DNA of 64,000 nucleotides from Oribacterium sp. oral taxon 078 str. F0262 (GCF_000160135.1 NZ_GG729935.1:476829-540828); one strand, 5' to 3'. Shown: positions 33,835 to 42,258, numbered from the stretch's first letter. Translations and numbers: made by a program. Notes: generated from the letters alone by a model not told the origin.

Positions 33835-33869
33835 AGAAAGAGGAAGGTTAGATTCGCCTTCCTCTTTCT
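33835..33869. terminator. Hairpin between divIC and tilS
   Basis: AGAAAGAGGAAGG (33835-33847) and CCTTCCTCTTTCT (33857-33869) form a perfect 13 bp stem with a 9 base loop. On the minus strand it follows divIC by about 20 bases. No clear T run follows, so termination may be partial and tilS-hpt could be reached by read-through. Confidence 0.5.
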
Positions 33870-33887
33870 GTCCCGTCTATGCTTTTC

Positions 33888-34193
33888 TCAATTCTCAGGC
33901 TTGACGATAATTTCATCCGGCATCTTCAGGCCGAAGATTTCTCTCGCCTTCTCGATGATATATTCCCGGGTTTTCACATAATCCTTTTTTTTACTCAGCT
34001 CTGCGGCGCGAAGCTCCTCTTCCTTCAGTTCCGCATCGAGACTCTCTTCCAGCTGCTGATAATCCCTGCATTTTTCCCGGAGACCGGAGCTTCGGTAAGA
34101 GACGATCAGCGCCAGAGAAGCAACAACCGCAAGGATCCCGATCATAGCGATCCGACTCGCAGGTCTCTCTTCTCTTTTCGCAGACTTTCTCAT
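33888..34193 (-). CDS. divIC: DivIC/FtsB-type septum protein
   Basis: A 101-residue bitopic protein: basic N-terminus, one membrane helix (about 15-33, RIAMIGILAVVASLALIVSY), a coiled coil (QQLEESLDAELKEEELRAAE) and the conserved end YIIEKAREIFGLKMPDEIIV. DivIC works with FtsL and DivIB at the division site. It overlaps the end of rqcP by 4 bases. In spore-formers yabP and yabQ lie between these two genes; here they are absent. Confidence 0.87.
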   Translation of the reverse strand: MRKSAKREERPASRIAMIGILAVVASLALIVSYRSSGLREKCRDYQQLEESLDAELKEEELRAAELSKKKDYVKTREYIIEKAREIFGLKMPDEIIVKPEN

Positions 34194-34429
34194 AGATAGC
34201 GAAACAGCTCCGACGCCTCCTCCTTCCGAATACTATCCGCCACCGATAAAACCTCCGCGCGCACGGATTTTTCTCCGAAACGGATCTCCAGGATATCCCC
34301 GGCCTTGACCTCATAGGATGCTCTCTGGGCTTTTCCATTTACGGAAACCCTTCCCGCATCACAGGCCTCGTTCGCCACAGTGCGGCGCTTGATAAGCCTC
34401 GATACCTTCAGGTATTTATCCAATCTCAT
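34190..34429 (-). CDS. rqcP: S4-domain RNA-binding protein RqcP
   Basis: A 79-residue S4-domain protein: MRLDKYLKVSRLIKRRTVAN, then GRVSVNGKAQRASYEVKAGD and ILEIRFGEKSVRAEVL. RqcP (YabO/Hsp15-like) binds stalled large ribosomal subunits and helps RqcH add alanine tails during ribosome-associated quality control. It starts 3 bases after hup ends and overlaps divIC by 4, so it belongs to the same transcript. Confidence 0.9.
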   Translation of the reverse strand: MRLDKYLKVSRLIKRRTVANEACDAGRVSVNGKAQRASYEVKAGDILEIRFGEKSVRAEVLSVADSIRKEEASELFRYL

Positions 34430-34432
34430 GAA

Positions 34433-34705
34433 TCAGTTGATCCTATCCTTCAGCGCCTTTCCGGCCTTGAACCTCGGTGCCTTGGATTCCGCGATCTTCA
34501 TGGTCTCACCGGTCCTCGGGTTCCTTCCCTCTCTTGCGGCCCTCTTGGAAACCTCAAAGGTTCCAAAGCCAATCAGCTGAACCTTCTCGTCCTTCTCCAG
34601 GGACTCGGAAATCGAATCGAAGACAGCCTTCACTGCAGCCTCCGCATCCTTCTTGGAAAGCTCGGCTTTCTTAGCGACTGCTGCTACCAAATCCATTCTA
34701 TTCAT
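34433..34705 (-). CDS. hup: HU-family DNA-binding protein
   Basis: A 90-residue nucleoid protein: [40 protein letters not shown] (beta-arm base) and [20 protein letters not shown] with the intercalating Pro of the arm. HU dimers bend and compact DNA. I use the ATG at 34705, with GGAGG 8 bases upstream, rather than the in-frame ATG at 34720. A consensus promoter lies about 105 bases upstream. Confidence 0.95.
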   Translation of the reverse strand: MNRMDLVAAVAKKAELSKKDAEAAVKAVFDSISESLEKDEKVQLIGFGTFEVSKRAAREGRNPRTGETMKIAESKAPRFKAGKALKDRIN

Positions 34706-34809
34706 TATCATTTCCTCCATGGGTACCGCGGAACTGCTGCTTCTTCTGAAATCTCCGTCGGCATTTTCTTTCCTTGGGGACAGAGCTTCCCCTCTCCCTG
34801 CACGTTTGC

Positions 34810-34838
34810 ATTATAGCTTTGGAGAGGCGGTCTGTCAA
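34810..34838 (-). promoter_or_regulatory. hup: Consensus promoter of the hup-rqcP-divIC operon
   Basis: On the minus strand TTGACA (34833-34838) and TATAAT (34810-34815) are both perfect sigma-A hexamers with the optimal 17 base spacer, the best promoter in the window. It fits the high expression expected of HU. Confidence 0.85.
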
Positions 34839-34853
34839 CAAAGACAGGGGCTT

Positions 34854-35483
34854 TTATTCCCCTCCATGGAGAAGCGGAGAGAGCTGCTTATAGATCAGGA
34901 AGGTGATGAGCACATCGACCATCCCCTTCGCAAAGGTAAAGGGCAGATTGAAGATAAGAAGAGATTGGAAGATGCTCTTTACGGACGGAAGAATCGCCTG
35001 ATAGGCGGCCAGAATCGTCTCCTTCGGCATGAAGTTATAGTAGACCGGATAGACCACATAGAGATTCGACGGCAGAGAGAAGAGCGCCATCGCCGCGGCT
35101 CCGCTGACGGAAGCGAAAATCGCCCCCCGCTTCGTCTTATTCCGCTGATACAAAAATCCCGATACTCCCACAAAAACCGCCCCGAGCAAAAAGTTCGAGA
35201 GCTCTCCCACACCGAAGCTCCCGGAGCTTATGCCATGCAAAGCATTCTTGATGAACTCGATGAGGATCCCGTAGAGCGGCCCGAGGGCGAAAGCCCCGAT
35301 GAGCGCCGGGAGATCCGAGAAGTCGAACTTGATAAAGCTTGGAATGAGAAGCGGGAGCGGAATTTCGATCAGCATGAGAAGATAGGCGATCGCGGACAAA
35401 ATCCCCGCCGCTGTGACCCTCCTCGCGCTTTCCCTGCCTCTCATAAAATACTCGCTCTTTCGAATGCTGCTCTCTTCCTTCAT
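34854..35483 (-). CDS. ribU: ECF transporter S component, riboflavin type (RibU)
   Basis: A 209-residue integral membrane protein with about six helices. Family blocks: GILSAIAYLLMLIEIPLPLL, IPSFIKFDFSDLPALIGAFA and ALGPLYGILIEFIKNALHGI. RibU is the substrate-binding subunit of an energy-coupling-factor riboflavin importer and uses shared EcfA/EcfT proteins encoded elsewhere. The FMN riboswitch upstream confirms the substrate. AAAGGAG precedes the ATG at 35483. Confidence 0.93.
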   Translation of the reverse strand: MKEESSIRKSEYFMRGRESARRVTAAGILSAIAYLLMLIEIPLPLLIPSFIKFDFSDLPALIGAFALGPLYGILIEFIKNALHGISSGSFGVGELSNFLLGAVFVGVSGFLYQRNKTKRGAIFASVSGAAAMALFSLPSNLYVVYPVYYNFMPKETILAAYQAILPSVKSIFQSLLIFNLPFTFAKGMVDVLITFLIYKQLSPLLHGGE

Positions 35484-35667
35484 AGGACCTTCTCCTTTCC
35501 GTTCCCGGCCGGAGGCCGGGAAATCCCCGCGCCCCGAGGCAGTCTCATCAGCGGACTGCCCTACAGGCGCATTTCACTTCGAGAAGCCTCTCCTTTCCGC
35601 AGAAAAGGTTCCGCAGAAAACGATACTCCGCTCCCCATTCTTCAGATCCTCGAAAAGGTCCTGTCCC
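35484..35667 (-). promoter_or_regulatory. ribU leader between riboswitch terminator and start, with two more hairpins
   Basis: Read on the minus strand this leader holds GGCAGTC...GACTGCC and then CCCGGCC-TCC-GGCCGGG, the second ending shortly before the ribosome binding site. They could protect the transcript or limit ribosome access once the riboswitch allows read-through. No gene is present. Confidence 0.4.
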
Positions 35668-35700
35668 AAAAAGGCAAACGCCCCGGGATTTCCCGGGGCG
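35668..35700 (-). terminator. Riboswitch-controlled terminator
   Basis: A nine-base-pair GC stem, CGCCCCGGG with CCCGGGGCG (35679-35687 and 35692-35700), is followed on the minus strand by TTTGCCTTTTT. It lies just after the FMN aptamer and before ribU, as in transcription-attenuating riboswitches. Confidence 0.85.
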
Positions 35701-35721
35701 AAGACTTTAAAAAACATGAAC

Positions 35722-35830
35722 TCTTCTTCCGTCCAGACTATACTGTTGGTACCGGAGTCGCACCGGTTCAGCTGCTCTCGCAGGTCGCGGACTTTACCGC
35801 CAGTGGGGAATCGCACCCCGCCCTGAAGAT
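35722..35830 (-). promoter_or_regulatory. FMN riboswitch (RFN element)
   Basis: The minus strand shows the conserved core: CTTCAGGGCGGGGTGCGATT, then CACTGGCGGTAAAGTCCGCG, CTGAACCGGTGCGACTCCGG and ACAGTATAGTCTGGACGG ending with GAAGAAG, which pairs with the opening CTTC. FMN binding should favour the terminator downstream and lower ribU transcription. Confidence 0.95.
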
Positions 35831-35836
35831 GATTTT

Positions 35837-35865
35837 ATTGTAACGCAAAAGGCCGGAAAATGCAA
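35837..35865 (-). promoter_or_regulatory. Promoter of the ribU transcript
   Basis: Minus strand TTGCAT (35860-35865) and TACAAT (35837-35842) with a 17 base spacer, placing the start site at the beginning of the FMN aptamer. Confidence 0.65.
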
Positions 35866-36004
35866 TTTGGCTTTTCTTTCTTTCCGACGGCATTGCTGAG
35901 AGAAGCGGCCGCGCGCAATGCCCCCGCCCTCCCGCCGGCTGAAGCCGAGACGTCTATAGCGCCATGTGATCGTCTCCCCGCCGGCTATATCCAAGGCGTC
36001 TTTG

Positions 36005-36106
36005 CCGCCGGGCGATTGTCCTCTCGCTGAGCGGAGCCGCATCATCCGCGCCGCCGGGCGATTGTCCTCCCGCTGAGCGGAGCCGCATCATCCGCGCCGC
36101 CGGGCG
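36005..36106. repeat. 46 bp tandem direct repeat
   Basis: A unit beginning CCGCCGGGCGATTGTCCTC and ending CCGCATCATCCGCG starts at 36005 and 36051, and a third partial copy starts at 36097; the period is exactly 46 bp. The rest of 35866-36138 is GC-rich with related fragments and has no gene. The repeats lie between the ribU promoter and the end of the DUF4127 gene. Confidence 0.8.
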
Positions 36107-36138
36107 CTCGTTCTCCCGCCGCTTGAATCCAGGGCCGC

Positions 36139-37695
36139 TCAGTCCTCTTCTCCCAGCCCGCAGTCCAGGGAGAAGTACCAGGCGCCGTCCCAGTGAAAGC
36201 GAAGGTCCCGGAGAGAGAGCTTCTTCCCCTTCAGCATCCCTGACAGCTTCTCCATGAGGAGAGCCCGAAGCCTTTCCAGAAAATACTCTCTCGCCTCCGC
36301 CGCATTTTCCCCAAGATGATAGGGATCCACCCGCTCTCCCTCGCTCCGACACTTTTCCACGAAATCTCTCAGCACATTGGCCTGGCAGAGCCAGTCCGCC
36401 GTGAGGGCTCTCCCGAGAAAACAGTCCGACACCTCCTTTTGCCGTTTCATGCCGGAGAAGTCTCGATAATAGGCCGCGATGAGGAGCTGGGCGATCACCG
36501 TCCCATTGCTGTTCTCCGCCGTGTTCCAGCCCGCAAAGGCGCTGATCCTGTCCTGAAGTCCCATCTTCACCATGAGATCCATGAAAAGATTGTCGGCTCC
36601 GTTCGCCATCGCGACATCAGAAAGCCCCACGGCCCTTTGATATCTTTTCTTATAATATTCAATATAGCGGAGAAGCTCCAGCGGGTTCATGCTGTTTCGG
36701 AAGCGAAGATCCGCCTTCTCCTGCTCCATGGCCTCGAGCTGTCCCACCCCGGAGGCGTGAACGGCGAGCATACAGTCCGAATCCGAGGCCGCGTCGGCTG
36801 TAAGCGCTCCCGCAGACAGAAGCTGCCATCGGATGCTCTCCCCGAGAGCCCGGTCCTCATATTTCGGAATCATGGCCGCAGCGCTGAGGGAGGAGAAGCG
36901 CAGATAGACAGACGGCGTCCAGCCGACCTCCAGATTAAAGATCCTCGCAAAGAGAACAGAGCCCGCTTCATCCGCACCCGGATAGATATAGGCCCGGTCA
37001 AAAAGCCTCTCCTCCCGGAGCTTCTCCTGAATCAGCTTCTGGTCCGATGCCGCATAGCCGTACTCCGCCGTATCATCCTTCGGAATCGTGAGCGTATCGA
37101 AGACCCCGTCCCGGAGAAGGCATATGCTCCTCAGGTTCATCGAAAGATCCAGCTTCCTCCGGCGGAGGAAATCCTCCAGATATCGCTCCGGAATCTTCCC
37201 CTTCAGTAAGGGAAGCTCTGCCCTCTCCTCCTCCGCCGCCTCTCCTCTCTCCAGCTTATCCAGGAGATATCCATATCTCCAGATCAAATAGCCGTAGTCC
37301 GCCCAGTAATCCGGGTCCTCCTGGGCGCTGTTGTAGGCGGCGGCTCTTGCGACGAGATGAAGCGCATGGATCTTAAGACCCGGTGCCCTCCTTCTAAGCT
37401 CCGAAAAGCGCCGCATCCTCTCCTCACAGCTCTCCATCCCCTCCTCATGGATCCGGGAGCCGATCAGATTTCCGTAGAGGAGAGTGTCCACAGAGAGGAT
37501 CGCATAGCTGCATTCCTCCGCGTGGAGGAAGATCCAGTCCCAGATCTTCTCCCGCTCCGCCGCCCTTTTCAAGCTGCCCATCAGAGCCCGCTCCGGGCGG
37601 AGGATGCTGAGACAGTCCGTCATCAGACTCAGCTGATAGGGAAAATCATAATTGCAGTCCCGATCGTCGAGGGGAACATATAATACTTTTTTCAT
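36139..37695 (-). CDS. DUF4127 family protein
   Basis: A 518-residue soluble protein of the DUF4127 family: VLYVPLDDRDCNYDFPYQLS at the start, AILSVDTLLYGNLIGSRIHE, TIPKDDTAEYGYAASDQKLI, YIYPGADEAGSVLFARIFNL and AFAGWNTAENSNGTVIAQLL. The conserved Asp, Asn and Glu residues suggest an enzyme, but the reaction is not known. It is the last gene of a sugar ABC importer unit on the minus strand (53 bases after the permease), so a role in processing the imported sugar is a reasonable inference. Confidence 0.85.
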   Translation of the reverse strand: MKKVLYVPLDDRDCNYDFPYQLSLMTDCLSILRPERALMGSLKRAAEREKIWDWIFLHAEECSYAILSVDTLLYGNLIGSRIHEEGMESCEERMRRFSELRRRAPGLKIHALHLVARAAAYNSAQEDPDYWADYGYLIWRYGYLLDKLERGEAAEEERAELPLLKGKIPERYLEDFLRRRKLDLSMNLRSICLLRDGVFDTLTIPKDDTAEYGYAASDQKLIQEKLREERLFDRAYIYPGADEAGSVLFARIFNLEVGWTPSVYLRFSSLSAAAMIPKYEDRALGESIRWQLLSAGALTADAASDSDCMLAVHASGVGQLEAMEQEKADLRFRNSMNPLELLRYIEYYKKRYQRAVGLSDVAMANGADNLFMDLMVKMGLQDRISAFAGWNTAENSNGTVIAQLLIAAYYRDFSGMKRQKEVSDCFLGRALTADWLCQANVLRDFVEKCRSEGERVDPYHLGENAAEAREYFLERLRALLMEKLSGMLKGKKLSLRDLRFHWDGAWYFSLDCGLGEED

Positions 37696-37748
37696 CGCGC
37701 GCCTCTCCTTAGGCCCTGCTCCTTAAAGCTCCCTTTCCGAAATCCTCC

Positions 37749-38585
37749 TCAGCCCTTTAAACCGGAGGTGGAAATCCCATCCATCAGATATCTTTGGCAG
37801 AAAAGGAAGACCAGCAGAATCGGCAGCATAAAAAGCGCCGTCGCCGCCATCATTCCCGCCCAGTCCACTGTGTGCTCATTCATATAGGAATAAAGTCCCA
37901 GGGAAAGTGTGTAGTGATCGCTCCTGTTCGCATAGAGCAAGGGCCCCATAAAGTCGGAAAAGGTATACATGAAGCTGAAGATGGTGATGGTGGCAAGCCC
38001 CGGGCGGGAGAGCGGAAGGATCACGGAGCGAAAGATCCTGAGCCGCCCCGCGCCGTCGATCTCCGCGGCCTCCATCAGCTCATCGGGTATGGTCAGCATG
38101 AACTGGCGGAGGAGCACGATATAAAAGGGATAGCCGCAGAAGGCGGGGATGATGAGCGGCCAGAAGCTCCCGGTCAGATGCAGAAGCGTCCAGAGCCGAT
38201 AGAGCGGGACCATCGTCACCGTATAGGGAATCATCATGCTGGAGAGAATGATGCCGAAGAAAAGCTCCCTTCCTCTCCAGCGGATCTTTGAGAGGGAAAA
38301 GGCGACCAGCGGTGTGCTGAATAAGGTCCCGAGCACATTCATTCCGCTGACCCAGATCGTATTCGCGAAATATCTCCAGTAGGGGATCTGCGCGAAGACC
38401 TTCCGGAAATTTTCAAATGCAAAGTGCTCCGGCCAGAGTCCGCGCGAGCTGTCAAAGATCCTCTCATTCGTCTGAAAAGCGGAGGAGAGCATGATGAGAA
38501 GCGGGAAAAGAAAAATCACGGCCGCAAGCAGCACAAGAATCGTCGGAAGCAGCCGGGAAAATCCCGCAGCAGACTTTTTAAGCAT
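37749..38585 (-). CDS. Carbohydrate ABC importer permease, MalG type
   Basis: A 278-residue membrane protein with six predicted helices. The inner-membrane loop motif EAAEIDGAGRLRIFRSVILP (EAA...G) contacts the ATPase. The N-terminus (LLPTILVLLAAVIFLFPLLI) and ending (DGISTSGLKG) are typical of MalG/CUT1 permeases. Start ATG 38585 with GGGGAGGAG upstream; the open frame reaches further but only in antisense of the other permease gene. Pairs with the MalF-type gene upstream. Confidence 0.92.
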   Translation of the reverse strand: MLKKSAAGFSRLLPTILVLLAAVIFLFPLLIMLSSAFQTNERIFDSSRGLWPEHFAFENFRKVFAQIPYWRYFANTIWVSGMNVLGTLFSTPLVAFSLSKIRWRGRELFFGIILSSMMIPYTVTMVPLYRLWTLLHLTGSFWPLIIPAFCGYPFYIVLLRQFMLTIPDELMEAAEIDGAGRLRIFRSVILPLSRPGLATITIFSFMYTFSDFMGPLLYANRSDHYTLSLGLYSYMNEHTVDWAGMMAATALFMLPILLVFLFCQRYLMDGISTSGLKG

Positions 38586-38599
38586 TCTGATCTCCTCCC

Positions 38600-39508
38600 C
38601 TATTTTTCGTCCACAAAGCGGCCGCCGATCCGGGTAAAGGCGACGCTGAACAAAAGCACAGCCAGAAAGAGAATCCAGGCCATCGCCGAGGCGGTCCCCA
38701 TTTTCAGCCTGGAAAAGGCATTCTGAAAGAGATAGAGCGGATACATGAGAAGGCTGTTCCCTCTCCCGGCTTCCGCGCCGCTGCTCAGATTGCCGGACTG
38801 CGCACTGCACAGGATATAGACCTGGGTGAAATACTGCGTGGCATTGATGATCGAAAGCACGATCTGGTAGAGAAGGACATGCGCGATCCCGGGGATTGTG
38901 ACATAGCAAAACTGCCTCCACATTCCCGCCCCGTCCAAAGAGGCCGCCTCGTAGAGCTCCGCCGGAATATCCCCCATCGCCGCAAGGAGGATGACGATGG
39001 TCGCGCCGATCCCCCAGCTGCTCATAAGGACAAGAGCCGGAATCGCGGCCTTCGGATCCCCGAGCCAGTTCACACCCGGAATCCCAAACAGCTTCAGAAA
39101 ACGGTTCAGATAACCGCTCAGGGGATCCAGTATGATGATCCAGACCATGGTGGAGGCCACGGCCGGAAAGATCGAGGGGAGGAAAAATACAGAGCGGAAG
39201 AAGCCCTTTCCGATCCTGAGAGGCTTTAAAAGAAGAGCGAGAAGCAGAGAAAGCGAGATGGAGACCGGCACAAAAAGCGCGGTATAGTAGAGCGTATTCT
39301 GTATGCTCTTCCAAAAAAGCTTATCGTGGAAAAGGGAAGTATAATTCCTCATGCCGACAAATACCGGGGCCTTCACGGCGCTGAAATCCGTAAGGCTGTA
39401 GTAGGCCGACATCAGAATCGGATAGAGGCTGAAGCAGGCGAACCCGATCAGCCACGGAAGCAAAAAGAGGAGTCCCTCCCGCTCCGCTCTCTTCTCCCTT
39501 TTCCTCAT
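38600..39508 (-). CDS. Carbohydrate ABC importer permease, MalF type
   Basis: A 302-residue membrane protein: LLFLLPWLIGFACFSLYPIL first helix, then five more, with the EAA loop YEAASLDGAGMWRQFCYVTI. It forms the transmembrane channel with the MalG-type protein. Start ATG 39508 with AAGGAGGG just upstream; upstream in-frame residues are not family-like. The 180 bases before it hold no gene. Confidence 0.92.
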   Translation of the reverse strand: MRKREKRAEREGLLFLLPWLIGFACFSLYPILMSAYYSLTDFSAVKAPVFVGMRNYTSLFHDKLFWKSIQNTLYYTALFVPVSISLSLLLALLLKPLRIGKGFFRSVFFLPSIFPAVASTMVWIIILDPLSGYLNRFLKLFGIPGVNWLGDPKAAIPALVLMSSWGIGATIVILLAAMGDIPAELYEAASLDGAGMWRQFCYVTIPGIAHVLLYQIVLSIINATQYFTQVYILCSAQSGNLSSGAEAGRGNSLLMYPLYLFQNAFSRLKMGTASAMAWILFLAVLLFSVAFTRIGGRFVDEK

Positions 39509-39691
39509 AGCTCCCTCCTTCTCTCTTTCCTTTATCAAAGCAAAGACTCCCTCAAAGAAACAGCAGACAAATCCCCCGCATCCCTTCGCCGCACAATATC
39601 GGTATCCCCTGCCGCTGACAAAATCCACGGCGGGCTTTGCAAATCCTGCAAAGGTTTCGAAATGCGGCGAAAGAGGATGCATCAGATCCGG

Positions 39692-41002
39692 TCAGCGGGA
39701 GATCGCGTCCACGCTCTTCTTCATCTCCGAGAGAGCCTCCTCCGGGCTCCCTCCCAGGAGAACGGAGTCCACCGCGCTGTTGATCGCTGCACTGTACTCC
39801 TTTAAGAAGGGGGCGTTCGGCATCGTCACAAGCTCCGCATCGGAGAGAACCTCGCGGTAGACCTCATTCGTCCCCTCCATAAGATCCGGGTCCGTGAGAA
39901 GATCCCGCCTTGCGGGAAGCTGGACATTTTTTACGGCAAAGTCCTTCGCGCCCTCTCCAAGCGTCATGTATTTCAGGAAATCCCAGGCCCCGTCCTTGTT
40001 CTTCGCCGTGGACGGGATATAGAGATTCGAGGTCTCGAGATAGCTGTAATGCTTCTCCCCCTGGGAGGCATAGGACGGAATCATCGTGACTCCGAAGTCC
40101 AGTCCGGCGTCCTTTGCCATATCATAAAACCAGGGGCCGTCGATCCGAAGCGCCTGTTCTCCGGAGAGGAAAGGATCCTGCGCGGTGTTGAGCTTCGAAT
40201 TTCCGGAGCTGATATAGCTGTTCACAGAGGATGCTCCGAATTCCTTCACATAATCCGAGAGGTAGTCCAGTGTCTTTCGGAAGCCTTCGTTATCCGGCGT
40301 GAGCTTCTCTGGGGTTCCGAAATTCGTCCCGGCCGCATAGCTGAGACAAGGCCAGGCATAGCCTCCGGGGACAAAGGGTGCGCCGAGCTCCTTCAGCGTT
40401 CCGTTCTCGACCTTCGTGAGCTTTTTACTCATCTCCCGGAGCTCCTCCATGGTCTTTGGCGGCTCGGTATAGCCTCCCTCCTGGAGCAGCTTCTTATTAT
40501 AATAGAGCGCCATGACATTCGAGCTGATCGGAAGAGCGTAGAGCTTCCCGTCGACCTCCTGCTGCGCGATCGCGCTGTCCAGGAAGAGCTTCCGGTCAAG
40601 CTTCTCCTTCTCGATATACTCCTCCAGCGGGAGCGCGATATTCTGCGCGGCATAGTTTGAGATATTGCTTCCGAAATCATCGGTGATATCCGGCCCGCTG
40701 CCCCCGGAGATCCCGGCGATCACCTTCTGCTGATCCGGGGTACTGAGTCCGACAACCTTGTAGCGGTCCTGACTCTTATTATAGCTGTCGATGATTTCCT
40801 CTATGCGCTTCCCCTCTTCTCCGCCCCAGAGATACCAGAAGTTCACGACCTCCTGTCCGTCTCCCTTCCCGGCGTCCGCTGTCTTCTCCTCTCCGCTCTC
40901 CTTCTCGGAAAGCTCTGTCTCCGCGCTCTTCGAAGCGCCGCAGGCCGAAAGAAGCGCCGCCGCCATGATTGCCGTCACCGATAAAAACAAGCCTTTTTTC
41001 AT
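39692..41002 (-). CDS. Sugar ABC importer substrate-binding lipoprotein
   Basis: A 436-residue lipoprotein. Signal peptide with lipobox LLSAC at residues 17-21, acidic linker, then a CUT1-type binding protein (VVNFWYLWGGEEGKRIEEII, GISGGSGPDITDDFGSNISN, YALPISSNVMALYYNKKLLQ, EQALRIDGPWFYDMAKDAGL). It would capture an oligosaccharide outside and deliver it to the two permeases. The ATPase is not encoded here; a shared MsmX-like ATPase is usual. Substrate unknown. Confidence 0.92.
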   Translation of the reverse strand: MKKGLFLSVTAIMAAALLSACGASKSAETELSEKESGEEKTADAGKGDGQEVVNFWYLWGGEEGKRIEEIIDSYNKSQDRYKVVGLSTPDQQKVIAGISGGSGPDITDDFGSNISNYAAQNIALPLEEYIEKEKLDRKLFLDSAIAQQEVDGKLYALPISSNVMALYYNKKLLQEGGYTEPPKTMEELREMSKKLTKVENGTLKELGAPFVPGGYAWPCLSYAAGTNFGTPEKLTPDNEGFRKTLDYLSDYVKEFGASSVNSYISSGNSKLNTAQDPFLSGEQALRIDGPWFYDMAKDAGLDFGVTMIPSYASQGEKHYSYLETSNLYIPSTAKNKDGAWDFLKYMTLGEGAKDFAVKNVQLPARRDLLTDPDLMEGTNEVYREVLSDAELVTMPNAPFLKEYSAAINSAVDSVLLGGSPEEALSEMKKSVDAISR

Positions 41003-41310
41003 AAATCCCTCCTTAATGCGAGCCTGAAGCTCTTTTCCCTAGGCCGCTCCGCATCATTCTTCTTTCCCCTGACTATAAAACGATGAGATTCTATTTTCAA
41101 GATTCCCCGCATTTTCTGAACTTTCTTTCTAAGCCTCCTCCTATTTTGCATAATTATATCCTGTTTACAGCTCGGATATTTGTATATTAGGCATGGATTT
41201 AGAAAATATTTTCCGAGCCATCCCCCACCGCTTTTGACACTTTCTCTCTCATGAAGTAAGATCCCGATGTCAGACCGTGCCCCGCAGCCGGGCCTTGGAA
41301 AGGAGTTCAC
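41003..41310. other. Divergent intergenic region with a -10 for the ABC operon
   Basis: On the minus strand TATAAT (41153-41158) lies about 150 bases before the binding-protein gene, without a recognisable -35, so an activator may be needed. The region is AT-rich compared with its surroundings. I see no gene or structured RNA in it. Confidence 0.4.
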
Positions 41311-42006
41311 ATGCAAAAGAAGATCGCTGTAGTGACGGGAGCATCATCCGGAATCGGGGAGGCCGCGGCAGAGCGGATCTCAAGGCTTGGCTTTCGGGTA
41401 ATCGGAATCGGGCGGAGCTTTTCGGAGAAGGAACGAGGCTTCGAAGCGCTGTCCATGGATTTACTGGATTTTGGCCCGCTTCGGGAATTTCTGCGCTCTC
41501 TCCGAAGAGAGGGGGAAATTTCTCTTCTTGTGAATAGCGCCGGAGTCGCGTATTATGGTCTTCAGGAGGAGCTTGGGGAGAAGGCGCTTCGGGAGCTCAT
41601 CCGAACGGATCTCGAGCTTCCCATCCTGCTCACAGCGCTCTGCCTCCGCGAGCTCAAGAAAAATCGCGGGCAGCTCATCAATATCTCCTCCGTGACGGCG
41701 CGCTGCCCCGCTCCTCGGGCAGCGGCCTACGGAGCGGCGAAGGCCGGTCTCCTCCGCTTTGGAGAGAGCATCTTTGAGGAGGGAAGGAAGGCCGGACTCC
41801 GGGTGAGCACCATACTCCCGGACATGACGGAAAGCGGACTCTACCGAAATGCGGACTTTACGGTATCGGAAGAGCCTCTCGCCCGTTTGCTCCCGGAGGA
41901 TGTCGCGGATGCCCTGGAATTCATCCTGACAAGGCGGGAGGGGGTCTGTATCTCAGAGCTTGTACTGAAGCCGCAGCTCAAGGGGATTCGAAAAAAGACA
42001 GGCTGA
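41311..42006 (+). CDS. Short-chain dehydrogenase/reductase
   Basis: A 231-residue classical SDR: VVTGASSGIGEAAAERISRL binds the dinucleotide, LVNSAGVAYYG is the NNAG-like motif, INISSVTARC supplies the catalytic Ser and AAYGAAKAGLLRF the Tyr-x3-Lys pair. The basic residue after the first strand (GRSF) would allow NADP(H). Substrate unknown. AAAGGAG precedes the ATG. Monocistronic as seen. Confidence 0.88.
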   Translation: MQKKIAVVTGASSGIGEAAAERISRLGFRVIGIGRSFSEKERGFEALSMDLLDFGPLREFLRSLRREGEISLLVNSAGVAYYGLQEELGEKALRELIRTDLELPILLTALCLRELKKNRGQLINISSVTARCPAPRAAAYGAAKAGLLRFGESIFEEGRKAGLRVSTILPDMTESGLYRNADFTVSEEPLARLLPEDVADALEFILTRREGVCISELVLKPQLKGIRKKTG

Positions 42007-42020
42007 TCTCCGCCGCACTG

Positions 42021-42180
42021 CCGCTTCACGGCTCCTGGCAGCTGCATTCCCCGGACAGCGGCGCTTCACAGTACTTGTTACTCACCTTCCCCGGGCAGCG
42101 ACGCTTCACAGCACTTGTTGCTCGCCTTCCCCGGGCAGCGGCGCTTCACAGCACTTGTTGCTCGCCTTCCCCGGGCAGCC
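42021..42180. repeat. 40 bp tandem repeat, four units
   Basis: Units start at 42021 (degenerate), 42061, 42101 and 42141, each exactly 40 bp; the core is CGCTTCACAGCACTTGTTG followed by CTCGCCTTCCCCGGGCAGCG. There are no spacers, so it is a tandem array and not CRISPR. The rest of 42181-42250 has no recognisable feature. Confidence 0.85.
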
Positions 42181-42258
42181 GCGTCCCACACGCTTAGGAC
42201 GGCAGGCCCATCGGTGCGGGCTTTTCCCGGCCGCATCAGCATTTCCGCAACAATATCA

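Noticed and set aside
39509-39682. 58-residue N-terminal extension of the MalF-type permease
   Set aside because: Not family-like, and a strong AAGGAGGG lies right before ATG 39508.
42021-42180. Possible CRISPR array
   Set aside because: The 40 bp units are head-to-tail with no spacers and there are no cas genes.
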